A stretch of DNA of 64,000 bases from Nothophaeocryptopus gaeumannii. Lineage: Eukaryota; Ascomycota; Dothideomycetes; Mycosphaerellales; Mycosphaerellaceae. The position numbers and the translations under genes are program-made. A model generated the notes under the pieces. It had not been told where the DNA came from and made no database searches. It was given only the letters and a program-made list of their open reading frames with translations. Below, piece by piece: positions 10,426-22,500 of the stretch (position 1 is its first letter; each line of letters starts with the position of its first letter). The stretch is taken from positions 1,364,001 through 1,428,000 of the forward strand of contig JASISA010000009.1 in the NCBI GenBank assembly GCA_031771865.1. The letters are read 5' to 3'.

Positions 10426-13400
10426 TACTATATAGCGGATCTAGTTAATTAAGGAAGACAACAAGCGGCTAATACCCGGAATCCAAGTATAGAATGCCTA
10501 GTAGAAGGGCTAGAAAGCTATAGTAACGGGAACAAAGAAATAGAGTACTCTAGTAGTCGAACTAAAGATAGTAGAAGCTACTAGAGCTATAGTAGAGAAG
10601 GGCATTATTATCTCCGGAGTACTCTACGACACTGAAGAATAGGACTACTAATAGACAATAATATAGTACTTTAACTACTAAAGATATAGCTATATCGGTA
10701 CAAGGTACACAAATAGTACGGTATATACAAGGTATAGAGGAAGCTATAATATAAGAGAATATACGTACGAGAAGCTTATAGAGGTAGACCGATTAAAGTA
10801 TAGTAAATACGGAAATTGCAGTTAGAACTACCTAGCTTAGTACTATATATACTTAAAGAGACAAGTAATTAAGGACAAGATTTAGAGTATAAAGAAGATA
10901 GGGGCGAGCTATATAGCTAAGCTAACCTATAGTACTCCTAGCTCTACTTCTCCTCTACCTTCCCCTCCTCTATAGCAAGGAGCGAATAGGGAGGGAGAGG
11001 ACTAAATAGCTACCCGGACAAGCCGCGAATATGTCCTAGGTAGGAGGCTAATAGGAATAGTAGTAGAGAAGCGAATACTATAGAGGTTTAGGAGGCTAGT
11101 TAGGGCGGTGAATAGGGCTAAGACTATTATACTAGAGCAAGGACAAGAGTTAATCCGACGAGTAATACAGCGGGATTAACTACTAGCTAGTACCTAATAA
11201 ACACATAACCGATACTAAGTATACTATAGGCAAACGTACGGAAATTATAGGCTACCTACCGGCAGCTACTCGATAATAGCTAGAAAGATATTCTCGCTAT
11301 CTAGGAGCTATATACTAACCTAAGTAATAGAAGAATAGTTATATATCCGAAGTACTATACTATTATAGGAGAAGATAAAGACAGGAGAGTCGTATTCTAC
11401 GTCTATAAGAAGTATAGCCTATCCGAATAGTCGTACCGGATTATAAGTAATTAGAAGATCCTAATCTTACTATAAACGACAATAGGAACTATATACCTCT
11501 ATAACATCTTTAACTAGGATACGAGGCTTATAGTAGAGGAGCTTTTAGAAGGTATTAAGGAACCGGGAGAACACGTTCTAGTTAGAGACTTTAATCTTTA
11601 CTACCGTTAGTAGGGAGGACCGTTAGTACTATAGGAGGATCTTAGAGTAAGAGAGCTACGAGAGGCGTATCGAGATACGCTATACCTAGCGATACCCCTA
11701 GGCCTTGCTACCTAGAGAAAGATACTATAGTCCTAAACTAGGACGACGATAGACCTTACTCTTGCAATAGAGGAGATATTAAAGAGGATAATAGCATATT
11801 AGCTAGGCAAGGAAGATATTAACTCTAATTATATTAGTATAGAGATAACTATTAATATAGGGATATAGGAGGAGACGAGAACAAGATGGATATGGAAGGA
11901 CACTAACTAGGAGGAGTTTAGAGGGACGCTCCAAAAGCTCCTACCTACAGCCGAAGGGATGACAATAAAGGAGGATATAGATAGTACCGTGAGTGATCTC
12001 AGCAATGCTCTACAAAAGACAAGGGACCTTGTTGTCCGGCGTAAAACATATCGGCCGCTAGATCCAAGGAGTGTGCTAGTAGTACTACATGCGATTCAGG
12101 AGGCTCGGTAGGCAAGACGGCATGCACAATGGACAGGGAGCGAGGAGCACTAGAAGGAGTGGAGGGTACGAAACTAGGAGAAAAAGAGAACTATCTAGAT
12201 AGAGAAAAGGAAATAGTAGAGGACCGTAGTTTATAAAACCGCTAGCGAGCTATAGGGAATATAGAAGCTAGCTAAGTAGGTAAAGAATAGCGATAGCCCT
12301 ATTCGACCTCCCTAGATACCTATACTAATATATAATAACGATTAGTTTACAACGGATAGTGCGAAAATAGAGATCCTACGGATAGCCCTTTTCCTAATAC
12401 TAGAGCCTATAGATATATTAGATATCGAGAGTACTATATACCTAGAACCTATTAATATAGTATACGAAATTATAGAAGAGGAGGTACGAAAAGTAGTCTA
12501 AAGACTACCGAATAACAAGGCTCCTAGCCTCGACGAGATACTAAACAGATGCATTAAGAAGTGCCTAGCTTAGCTACTCCCTATCTTCTAACGCATCTTC
12601 TAATAGTATATTTCAATTAGCTACTATCTAGCTTAGTTTTAGAAAGCTAGGACGATTATACTATAGAAGGCGGGTAAAGACTTATCTACTCTAAAGGGAT
12701 AGAGGCCTATTGCCCTTCTATCGTGTATTAGTAAGATACTAGAAGCAATAGTTGCACGGAAAATAGGATAGGCTATACGGGAATATAAGTTACTTCCTTG
12801 AAACTAAATAGCGCAAGCGGGTAGATCGACTAGAGACGTACTACGGTATATCCTTTAAAGCGTTTAGACTACGTAGAAGAAAGGCAAGGTAGCCTCGGTA
12901 TTATTACTTAACATAATAGGAGCGTTTAATAAAGTTAATTACGAACGGTTAATCCACAACCTACGGTATAGGAGGATTCTATACTAGATTATAGCTTTTA
13001 TAGCGTTATTCCTAAAGGATAGAGAGACAATAATCGCTATCCCCGGATACGAGTTACTAGTAGCACGAGTAGTATACGGAATCCTATAAGAAAGTACTAT
13101 CTTACCTATCCTATTCCTCTTCTTTATAGCCTCCCTCCTAGAAGGAATAGAATATACTAAAGTAGTTGGGTTTATAGATAATACATACCTTATTATAGTA
13201 TTAAATTCGTCAAGAGGTATATACGAGGTACTAGAAAAGGACTATAATAGCTGTCTACAATAGGCCTTAAGACATAGAGCTAAGTTCGCCCCTAAGAAAT
13301 ATAAAGTTATGTACTTTATAAGGGGTATAAGGAGCATATCCGAATCCTAGAGAATACCTAATATCCCGTCGCTCTAGAGTAGCCTAGAGGACATAATAAG

Positions 13401-13852
13401 GGTCCTAGGAGTAATCGTTAATAAGAGACTCAAGTAGTACGTATAGATAGAGAATACCCTTATAAAAGCAAAACGGCTAGAAGCTATACTACGACGGATT
13501 ACTACTACTACGTAGGGCGCTACGGTAGAGATAGCCCGTAAGCTATATATCTTAATAATTAGGCTAGTAGTAATGCATAGGAGCGAGGTATAGATAGTAG
13601 GAAAGCAGACTAGAATCTTAAAAATGCTCTAATAAAAGCTATAGGTAATATAGAATAGATTCCTACGGATAATCCTTAGGGCCTACTAAGCTATACTAAC
13701 GCGACTATTACATAAAGAACTCTAGATCGAAGACATTACCGAGTATAGGAAGAGAACTGCTATAGCTGCAATAGCTACGTAGAGGTAGAGGCCGGATATA
13801 TACTAGGCTATACAAGAGCTAAAGGGGCGGATCCTACTAAAGTGCGGACAAC
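10426..13852 (+). mobile_element. LINE copy B, 5' portion, heavily RIP-mutated and 5'-truncated
   Basis: Collinear with copy A from about position 6191 of this window onward (start TACTATATAGCGG against TACTACACAGCGG). Nearly all substitutions are CA-to-TA or TG-to-TA, giving in-frame TAA/TAG throughout ORF1 and ORF2, so nothing here is translatable. CpG is retained, which sets this apart from simple methyl-CpG decay. The part at about 11881-12170 is much less mutated than its surroundings. The copy is interrupted at 13852 by Gypsy-1 and continues at 20359. It keeps homopolymer lengths that are lost in copies A and C, so it serves as a reference for the true reading frame of the family. Confidence 0.9.
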
Positions 13853-14168
13853 TGTCACGGGCCGGAGTCGGGAAGTAGGTTGCTAATCACAAACGGTACA
13901 GGGAGCTACGGACAGGTTGGATAGACACTGTATTAACCATATAGGTCAATCCTATTGACAGGACGTAGCGCAAAGAGTCGAAGACCGGATCTTTGCGCGT
14001 CGAGAAGAAACTCTTCTCCGGGTCTTGGCAGAGTCACGTGGCTCTGTCACATGATGCTAGTCGAGCCCCGAGGCTCGGCCGAAGTTCATCCGGATGCTTG
14101 GCACACTACCAAGCATCCAAACCACGTGCATCCAGGTGTTCAGGTGTCACCGGGCCACGCCCGTGACA
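13853..14168 (-). repeat. Gypsy-1 3' LTR
   Basis: 316 bp, TG...CA ends within the inverted terminal TGTCAC/GTGACA. It contains a perfect 10-bp stem with a 7-bp loop at 14092-14118 and a second short inverted repeat (GAGAAG...CTTCTC) near 14001-14017. It differs from the partner LTR in a few positions, mostly C/T, around 13950 and at 14103. Confidence 0.93.
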
Positions 14169-14763
14169 GTACGCCCCTCCTATGCGTCAGCCTCCTGGCT
14201 ACGCTTAAAAGCAGTAGGACTGCGCAGCGCGCATCCTCCTTGGGCATCAGATACTACCGTGTAGTATAAAAAAATGCAACAGTTTCCCCACTACCGAAGC
14301 AGTGGGTCTCCATGGTTCTTCGAAATTCATTTGGCTGTGATCGAATTGAACCAGGACCAAGCATACTCGGAGCAGCAGGGTTCCAACGGTACGATCCAAC
14401 ACCACATGAAATCTCAGAACCGGAGCATTACAGCTACTGCAAGCAGTACTGGACAACCCTGCTCCCATGTTCTCCTTGCGGACCCCATGGGCCCTCAATT
14501 CTGCTGAATGGTGTCACGCACCCAACAGGTCAGTTGCTGATTGGTTGGAAGTCCAGGAACTGAGGTGATTCATGTAGGCATAGGCAGGCAGGTTGCAGCC
14601 AGGTGTAGCAAAGTGGTTATGGCAGAGAAAGGTTCAGCAGCGCCGAGAGAAATCGCTAGCAGGGTGGTTGACCAGGCAGGAAGTTCTTCGTCTTCAGGGA
14701 GGCCTTTAGGCAGGTAACAGGTGTTCATATAGGTCGGGTAGGTAGTCAAGGCTAGTCACGTGA
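14169..14763. other. Unassigned block between Gypsy-1 chromodomain and 3' LTR
   Basis: About 595 bp beyond the Pol stop and before the LTR, long for a simple 3' UTR. On the plus strand, antisense to the element, two overlapping short frames lie at 14274-14507 and 14312-14563 (77 and 83 codons). On the minus strand there is one at 14247-14498. I recognise none of them. The position matches that of the antisense gene in Gypsy-2 (60407-61012), but there is no visible sequence similarity and no Cys-rich motif of that kind. Confidence 0.4.
14171..14179 (-). other. Polypurine tract of Gypsy-1
   Basis: AGGAGGGGC on the minus strand, two bases inside the 3' LTR (13853-14168), the expected plus-strand primer position. 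Short, so less certain than that of Gypsy-2. Confidence 0.5.
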
Positions 14764-17700
14764 CTAGGGCAGCTGGCGGGGAGCCGGTTTGGTCGGGTAG
14801 CGACGATGGAACGTACGAACCATATGCGGGACATCTTCAGTAATCGTGTAGGCCGGTTCGGTCGTCGGTACGTCATATCCTTTCCACTTAACAACGTAGC
14901 GGAGTCGAGGCTTACCGCCTCTCCCTCGGCGGTCGACCTTCGAGTCTAGAATCTCTTCGACTTCCCACTCGTCGAGGCCGTCTACTTCGACTGGCGGCGG
15001 AGGCTCAACATGTTGGAAGGGTAAGGGTCATCTGCGGCCGGTAGTAGGAGGTCGTTATTGAAAACAGGGTGGATTCGCATCGAGTCTGGTAGTTCAAGGC
15101 GGCAGGTATACGGGTTGGCCTCGAGGATCGTGAAAGGGCCGAGGTTCTTCCAGTCTAGCTTCTTCTTAGGTCGAAGGGTCTTTATATTCCGGGCGTCTAG
15201 CCAGACTTTCTGCCCTACGCGGAACTGAAACGATGATTGACGGGTGCGGTTCGCAGTATCCTCATACCTAGCCTGCGCGAGGCTAGTCTCGGCTTTTAGG
15301 TAATCGATAATCTGCTTCATATCGCTAGCAAAGCATTCGGCGTCGCGGCTAGTAGGCTGGACGGTGTTGTCTAGGACCTCGACTCCTAATAACGGCTGGA
15401 ACCCGTAGGTAGCGTAGAACGGGGATAGTCCAGTAGTTTCTGAAAGACAGAGTTAGCGGAGAATTCGGCTAGCGGTAGCCATTCTACCCAATCATCCTGA
15501 AGGTACGAGACATAAGCACGGAGGTGTTGTTCAGTACGGCGTTGAGTCTTTCCGTTTGGCCGTCCGTCTGAGGATGGTAGGCAGTGGACGGATGGAGTTT
15601 AACCTGAAGCTGCTGGCTTAGCGACTGCCAGAAGTCGGACTGGAACTTAGCATCTCGATCAGAGACAATAGTCCGGGGATTGCCGTGAAGTCGGATAATG
15701 TTTCGACATAAAGTCGGGCTATATCTTCCGCACCGTCGGTTGAGTTACAGGAACGTAGTGTCTCAGCTTGGTAAGACGATCAGCGACAACTAAGATAGCG
15801 TCGAACCCTTCTGAAAGCGGTAAGAACGTTATAAAGTCCATCGAGATATCGGACCACGCCCGTTCTGGCTGAGGAAGCGGCTGGAGGAGACCACTCTTCC
15901 TCTGATTACTCGGTTTCGTCCTGAGGCAGGTATGGCAATTACGTACCCAGCGTCGGACATAGGAACTCATTCCAGGCCAGTAATAGTCCTGAGATACTAA
16001 CTGGAAGGTACGGGCTCTACCCGGGTGGCCCGCAGCGGGAGTATTGTGACAAAGGCGTACGATCGCGTCGTATAACTCTTCGTCCTCAGGAATATATAAT
16101 CGGTTGCGGTAGAATAGGTACTGGCTCGGTTCACCCCGTAGTTCACATTGGGCTAACTGAATCCCAGGGCATCTCGGCTTCTGCTGTCGTTTAGCTTCGA
16201 TAATCCGAAGTAACGTTTCGTCCCTTTGGTAGCCTCGGTCGACTAAGTCTCTAATCTCTGTAGGCATCGTAATCGTCGGGGATACTTCTTCGGACTCAAT
16301 TCTCTCGCTTCCTTGTCTCTGACTCCTTGTTCGTACTGGTAAGGCGTATAGGCGAGGCTCTTCAAGAGGAAGTAGGCAGACTTGGACAATCTCTGAGAAC
16401 GAGACCTTCTTCCGTGGTTTCGCTATTTCCTCGCCGGTTTGGACTCCTATATCTCTTCCAGGGGGCCCTAGCAATGTACCTTTCAGGTTCTTCGAAGTTC
16501 GTACGCTTTAATACTATCTGACTCTGATGCTGTGAGCGTTCATCCCCTCCTTAGGCAGGTCAGCTGACCTCCTGGTCAGAGAGTCCGGCTTTCGGCCTAG
16601 TTTTCCCGGACGGTAAACGATCGTAAAGCGGAAGCGGGAAAGGAACTCAGCCCATCGGGCCTGGCGGCGATTTAGCTGTTTCGTCGTCGTAAAATATTCC
16701 AGGTTACGGTGATCAGACAGTACTAGAATTGGGTGTTCACAACCTCCAATTCGGGACGCCACTCTTCGAACGCGCGGATAATCGCTAACAATTCCTTGTC
16801 GTAAATCTCGTAGTTACACTCTGCTGGCGAATGCTTTGCTGAATAGAAGGCTACAGGTCGGAGGATACCAGCGTCGTCGTATTGGGATAATACACCAGCG
16901 GAGACATAGTCGGAAGCATCGGTTTCAACTATCACTTCTTTAGTCCAGTCGAAGGGCCTTAGGATAGGGCCTCCTGAAGGCTGCCTTTAACTGATCAAAG
17001 GCGTCTTGACAAGCTCGTGTCCAGTTAAACTCAATATCTTTCTTCGTTAGAGCCGTAAGCGGTAAGGCGACGATCGAGAATCTTCGGATAAATCGACGGT
17101 AAAAGTTTGCGAACCCTAGGAAGGCCTGGACGTCTGTAACGTTCTGCGGTGTAGGCCACTCGATCGTAGCTATCTTTTCGGGATCCATTCGTATACCGGA
17201 CTCGCCTACGAGTAGGCCAAGGAGTTTAGTCTCAGACTTAAAGAACTAGACATTTTAGCGTAGAGTCCGGCCTTCTGAAGGCGTTCGAGGACCTTCGCTA
17301 CATGTTCTTCGTGTTCTTCACGGGTCTTGCTATAAATCAGGATATCGTCCAGGTAGGCGGTACAGAACTGATCGAGAAACTCGCGTAGCGTGTCATTAAT
17401 AAACCTCTGAAAGGTAGCCGGAGCGCCAGTAAGTCCAAACGGCATAACAAGGGATCTGAAAAGGCCAAAACGGGTACGGAAGGCAGTAAGGAACTCCTGT
17501 CCAGGCTTCATCCGGACGTTATTGAATGCAGAGATAATGTCGATCTTCGAAAATACTTCATTCCGTTAAGATTGTTCAAGGTCTCGGTAACTAAGGGTAG
17601 CGGGCACCTGTCCCAACAGTTATCTCATTTATCTTCCGGAAATCTATACAAAGTCGAAGGCCTCCTCCCGGTTTCTTTACAAACAAGACAGGGGAGGCGA

Positions 17701-18470
17701 CTGGCGAGGAGCTAGGCCGGATGAACCCTTCCGTAGGTTCTCGTGAAGCCACTCGCGGAGAGCCTGGAGCTCGTCTCGGGACATAGCATATAACGGGCCA
17801 AATGGTAGCTCTTTCCCGGTAAGAGCTTAATGTCATGATCGTACGGACGGTGCGGCGGTAACTGATTAGCTAGCTTCGGCGAGAACACTTCGGTACTTTG
17901 AGAAACAGGAGGGTAATTGAGAGTCGATTTCGACGACCTCTTCAGCGTCGAGGATTGTCTGGAGGTCCTCGATAGTAGTAACATGAATCTTGTATCCCTT
18001 ATCTCGGTATCGCGGGGCGGCGTATTCTCGGAGAGCATTAAAAGAGATAGTTGAAATATCGACCTTTGGGTAGTCTCGGGGGACCTTTTCCATAAAGAGG
18101 CGGACTTGGCATGGGGCTTGCGGGATATTACACGTAGAATGGCAGAACTGGCTTGTAAAGGATAGTAGTCCTCTTTCGAAATTCCAAGAGGGATTATGGC
18201 GTTCTAGCCACGGCATCCCTAGAAGGATAGGGTAGGCCCCTACTTCTCCGATAGGTAAGACAACGTTTTCCTCGACATGGTCGCCTATCCGTAGGTTTAC
18301 CCGCGTAGCGTAGCGGATTGTCTGCGAGCGCTCTCCTTCGTAGTCGTCGAAGGGGACCAAAGAAATCGGGTCTCGGAGTCGGAATATCGGAAGTCCTTGT
18401 TCTTTAACCCAACGGATGTCGGCTACACCGTAACTCTCACATCCAGTGTCGATAAGGAGGTAACCTTGGA
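14764..18470 (-). pseudogene. Gypsy-1 Pol (protease, RT, RNase H, integrase, chromodomain), frameshifted
   Basis: In minus-strand order: aspartic protease with the DTG active site at 18442-18450 and the GMPWL motif; RT with the VLFVKKPGGGLRLCIDFRKIN block (about 17640-17700) and the catalytic YLDD at 17344-17355; RNase H with ETDASD (about 16930) and SDHRNLEYFTTTKQ; integrase with an HHCC zinc-binding region and core (15719-16474), then HPQTDGQTERLN in another frame; and a chromodomain (about 14800-14990) containing WEVEEILDSK and YVVKWKGYD, with the stop at 14764-14766. At least five frame changes separate these blocks. All key catalytic residues I looked for are present, so the frameshifts are the only visible lesion. 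Confidence 0.85.
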
Positions 18471-18744
18471 CATGTCGGCGGTTATTTCCTTTCTGCGGTA
18501 TTTCGAACCTAACCTTCGGAGATCGGGTACGGTCGAATCGGTCGGGCAGGCGGATATTAGTTTCAGAGATTCGTATTTGCCGGGGTGGGAGTGTAGGAAT
18601 CGGGCGAACAGGAGCCTTTAACGGGCGGGTAGGTAGAATACGGGACGTTAACGCTTGATCCGGGAGCCAGGAATCACGGGACGGGGAGTCGTAGTAAGCG
18701 GTAGGCGGGCTAAGCGCGTACTTAACGTCTGGTAGCGACTGTTA

Positions 18745-20017
18745 CTAGACGTACCTTTTTCCGAGGGGCGGGAGAGATAGAACGGGGCGGAGAGTAGACA
18801 GAAGCCGTAGGAGTAGGCGGTGACGGCGAACGGCGGCCTCGACGGGGCTCCCTGTTGAGGGGGACGGCGGACGGGAGTTACTTCCGGTCGTCGTTACGTG
18901 TTTCCGACGCTCTTGATCGCGCTGCTGAATATCGGCTGGACGGGTATCTGGGAGCGGGCAGTCGCGGACAAGATGGCCGGGTTTATGACAGCGAAAGCAA
19001 GCGCCCGTTTCCTTATCCGTTTTCTGAGTACGACGGGTATAGTCAAGTTCCATAGGATCTCCTCCGGATTTTTCTTTAGTAACTGCAGCGTAGGTATCCT
19101 TCTTCGAGTCGTTGGGCAAGTAGCAGGCTTCGGGGGTAGGGCCAGTAGCTTTCGAGTAAAACTTGAGTCGTTCTCGAGTATCTGTAGGTGAGCTCGAAGA
19201 GAGTTGAAGTCGGTACGGTCCGGCGGCGGGCGGTATTTGAGCATATCGTGGAGCCCTTATAACAGATAGCTCGAGTAGCGTTTCGAGGTTGTCCTTGGGA
19301 GTCTCTCCTCAAGAGCCAGGCGTTAGAATTCAGCGATAAAGGTTCCGGAAATCCTTATTAGTTTGACGGTAAGCGAAGAGCTTATTTCGAGCATTAAGCG
19401 CGCGGTTCGGGTCGCCAAAGGCTTCTGTCTAATATTCGTAGGATTCCTTCAAAGTCGGTAGGTCGAGAGGTATCGGAGCGCATGTACGGGCCGACTTGTT
19501 TATAAGCAAGGCCGGCAAGGCGGTTCTGACGTAGGCAAGACGAGAGACAGCAGTAGGGCATCGGTCGCGGTTTACTTCCATCTTCTGGCGGATCTGAGTA
19601 TCGAAGCGCTGAAGATCATCTCTTTCTCCGGAGAACTTGTCAGGATCAGGTAGTCTCTCGGATCTCGTAGTCGGAACAGTGACCGTAGGGGTAAGCGTAG
19701 AAGGTTCGACGATAGGTTCGGAGGGTTCGGACGAAGGAGTCTTCTCGGTCGAGGCAATCGGGTAGCGTTCTCGGCCTCGCGAATACGGTCGGCTTCTTCG
19801 CGTTGGAAATCGATAACGGCAGTAAGACGGGTAATCTGGGTCTGGGAGGAAGCATTCTCAGCCTCTGGTCGCTTAGCTTCTCAGCGACCGAAGACATCCA
19901 GGTAACGGCAGATTGAGCGAAGAGAGCCCAGGCTTCAGGGTGGGCAGTTACGCTCTGCAGGAACTCCTCCCTACTATCCGTAAGGATAGGGGAGTTGGGT
20001 AGGACATCGAATAGCAC
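18745..20017 (-). pseudogene. Gypsy-1 Gag, frameshifted
   Basis: Three overlapping minus-strand frames together make one Gag: 19646-20017 (N-terminal, helical, Ser/Pro/Arg-rich), about 19076-19312, and 18745-19119, which carries a CCHC zinc knuckle CFRCHKPGHLVRDC at 18958-18999. The knuckle binds the element's RNA during particle assembly in the cytoplasm. No frame is open over the whole length. In its frame the upstream end begins with GTG, and I see no clear ATG. An in-frame TAG lies just upstream, next to the LTR. The shifts between frames are single-base type rather than RIP stops. Confidence 0.75.
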
Positions 20018-20037
20018 CTGGGGTAGGCGCTACGTAG

Positions 20038-20353
20038 TGTCACGGGCCGGAGTCGGGAAGTAGGTTGCTAATCACAAACGGTACAGGGAGCTACGGACAG
20101 GTTGGATAGACACTGTATTAACCATATAGGTCAACTTATTGATTAGGACGTAGCGCAAAGAGTCGAAGACCGGATCTTTGCGCGTCGAGAAGAAACTCTT
20201 CTCCGGGTCTTGGCAGAGTCACGTGGCTCTGTCACATGATGCTAGTCGAGCCCCGAGGCTCGGCCGAAGTTCATCCGGATGCTTGGTACACTACCAAGCA
20301 TCCAAACCACGTGCATCCAGGTGTTCAGGTGTCACCGGGCCACGCCCGTGACA
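20038..20353 (-). repeat. Gypsy-1 5' LTR
   Basis: 316 bp, same ends as the other LTR and followed by the target duplication ACAAC at 20354-20358. In element orientation this is the upstream LTR and would hold the promoter. The Gag frame begins only about 20 bp inside it. Confidence 0.93.
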
Positions 20354-20358
20354 ACAAC

Positions 20359-21254
<896 letters not shown>

Positions 21255-21259
21255 TAAGT

Positions 21260-22500
21260 ATACTATCGATATTAAATATTTCCTTAAATCCTAACTTTTA
21301 CTTATTTAGGTACTCCTATACTATATACGTTACTCTACTAACCTCTAACTTTATATTACTCGTAACTACTATTCTTAAAGTATATCTTTACCTTTATACG
21401 ATTACCTCTATCGCTTATTAACTCCTTTATTATATACTCTAAGAACGCGCTATAGCTATTAAAGGTACTAGCCTAATAGCGATTTCTCTTAATCTATAAC
21501 TTTAGTATATTAAACGACTACTCGATAGAATTGAAATCTAGTAAGTACGGTAGTAGGTATTTAAGGTAATACTTAGCGTCGATAACCGCTTAAGTAAGCC
21601 GTATATAGTAGTAGATACTAGTATTATCTATAATTAAGATCGTACTCTTCTTAACTTAAGAGAGTACCTCTATAATAACCTAGTTTACGAACTCCTCTTA
21701 GTTTACGCTACCTTACTTAATAAGGGCGCCTAGTAGATATCTATTAATATCGTAAGTAGGGTATATCGAGTACCTCTCTAACTACCTCGTAGGTAACTTC
21801 GTATCTACTAGATAGCCTACTAGAGACCATAAATACCTTCGGAAACTAGTCCTAGAGTCGCTCGTAGACTTATTAATAAACACGAGGTTATCTAGTAACT
21901 AATTTAGACTCTTCGCTTACTAAAGTACTCTTAATCTAGTATACTACTCGCCTACTATCCTCCTCGCTACCTTACGACTCTAACTATATTTATAAAGTAC
22001 CCTCTATACTAGTATATTACTTACTACGACTCCGACCTCTTTATAATCCTATAGATACTAAGCTACCTCGTCTAGATATATATTAGGGAACTCTATTATA
22101 TATTTAAAGAGCAAGCGTTCGTAATAGGGGATAAGAGATAGTTTAGTACTAGGCTAGAGTACTCTCGGCGCGTATAGGCTACCGAATAACTTATAATTAA
22201 GCCTTATCTTACGTACTATATCGCGATAGAGACTATATCGTTAGGTAATAAAAGGATTCGACTAGTCCGTATATTCGAACGCGTTATATAGCTTAAAATA
22301 TATCTCTTTAGGTAGCCTATAGCCGCTATTAGGGCGCTCGCGAGGTATCTACGACATTTAGCGATAACGATAGGCCTTAAAATAACTAGCTACTAACCCT
22401 AATCGTTACTACGATATAGTATATACGATTTCCCTATAGAATACTAATATTTGGACTATCTACTACTAAAATAACTAGGGGAGGTACCGCGCTAGCTAGT
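21260..22500 (-). pseudogene. Tc1/mariner-like transposase, RIP-degraded
   Basis: On the minus strand a long frame can be followed through TAA/TAG stops. Near 21590-21650 it reads IIDNTSIYYYIRL, and near 21490-21540 a degraded form of the YxPDxNPIE motif (LLDFNSIE, then SFNILK). Upstream it has FINKSTSD...SFRRYLWS and, near 21700-21760, GALIK. These are the hallmarks of a DDE/D transposase of the Tc1/mariner superfamily: a DE-type first motif, the DN(A)S second motif and the SPDFNPIE third motif. I did not find its terminal inverted repeats, so the limits are approximate. It is a separate lineage from the relics at 40192 and 53770, judging by the wording around the catalytic motifs. Confidence 0.65.

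Larger units (their letters stand above)
13853..20353 (-). mobile_element. Ty3/Gypsy chromovirus Gypsy-1, reverse orientation, inserted in LINE copy B
   Basis: 6,501-bp LTR retrotransposon with 316-bp LTRs (13853-14168 and 20038-20353) starting TGTCAC and ending GTGACA. It is flanked by the 5-bp target duplication ACAAC (13848-13852 and 20354-20358). The coding order on the minus strand is Gag, protease, RT, RNase H, integrase, chromodomain, the Ty3/Gypsy order with a chromoviral C-terminus. The LTRs differ by only a few bases and the interior lacks RIP-type stops, so insertion postdates RIP of the host LINE. Several frameshifts interrupt the coding region. Given the homopolymer problem seen in the LINEs, these may not all be real. 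A purine-rich tract (AGGAGGGGC on the minus strand, 14171-14179) lies next to the 3' LTR. I could not identify a primer binding site. Confidence 0.93.

Noticed and set aside
20018..20037. tRNA primer binding site of Gypsy-1
   Set aside because: The bases just inside the 5' LTR do not begin with TGG, and I could not match them to a tRNA 3' end.
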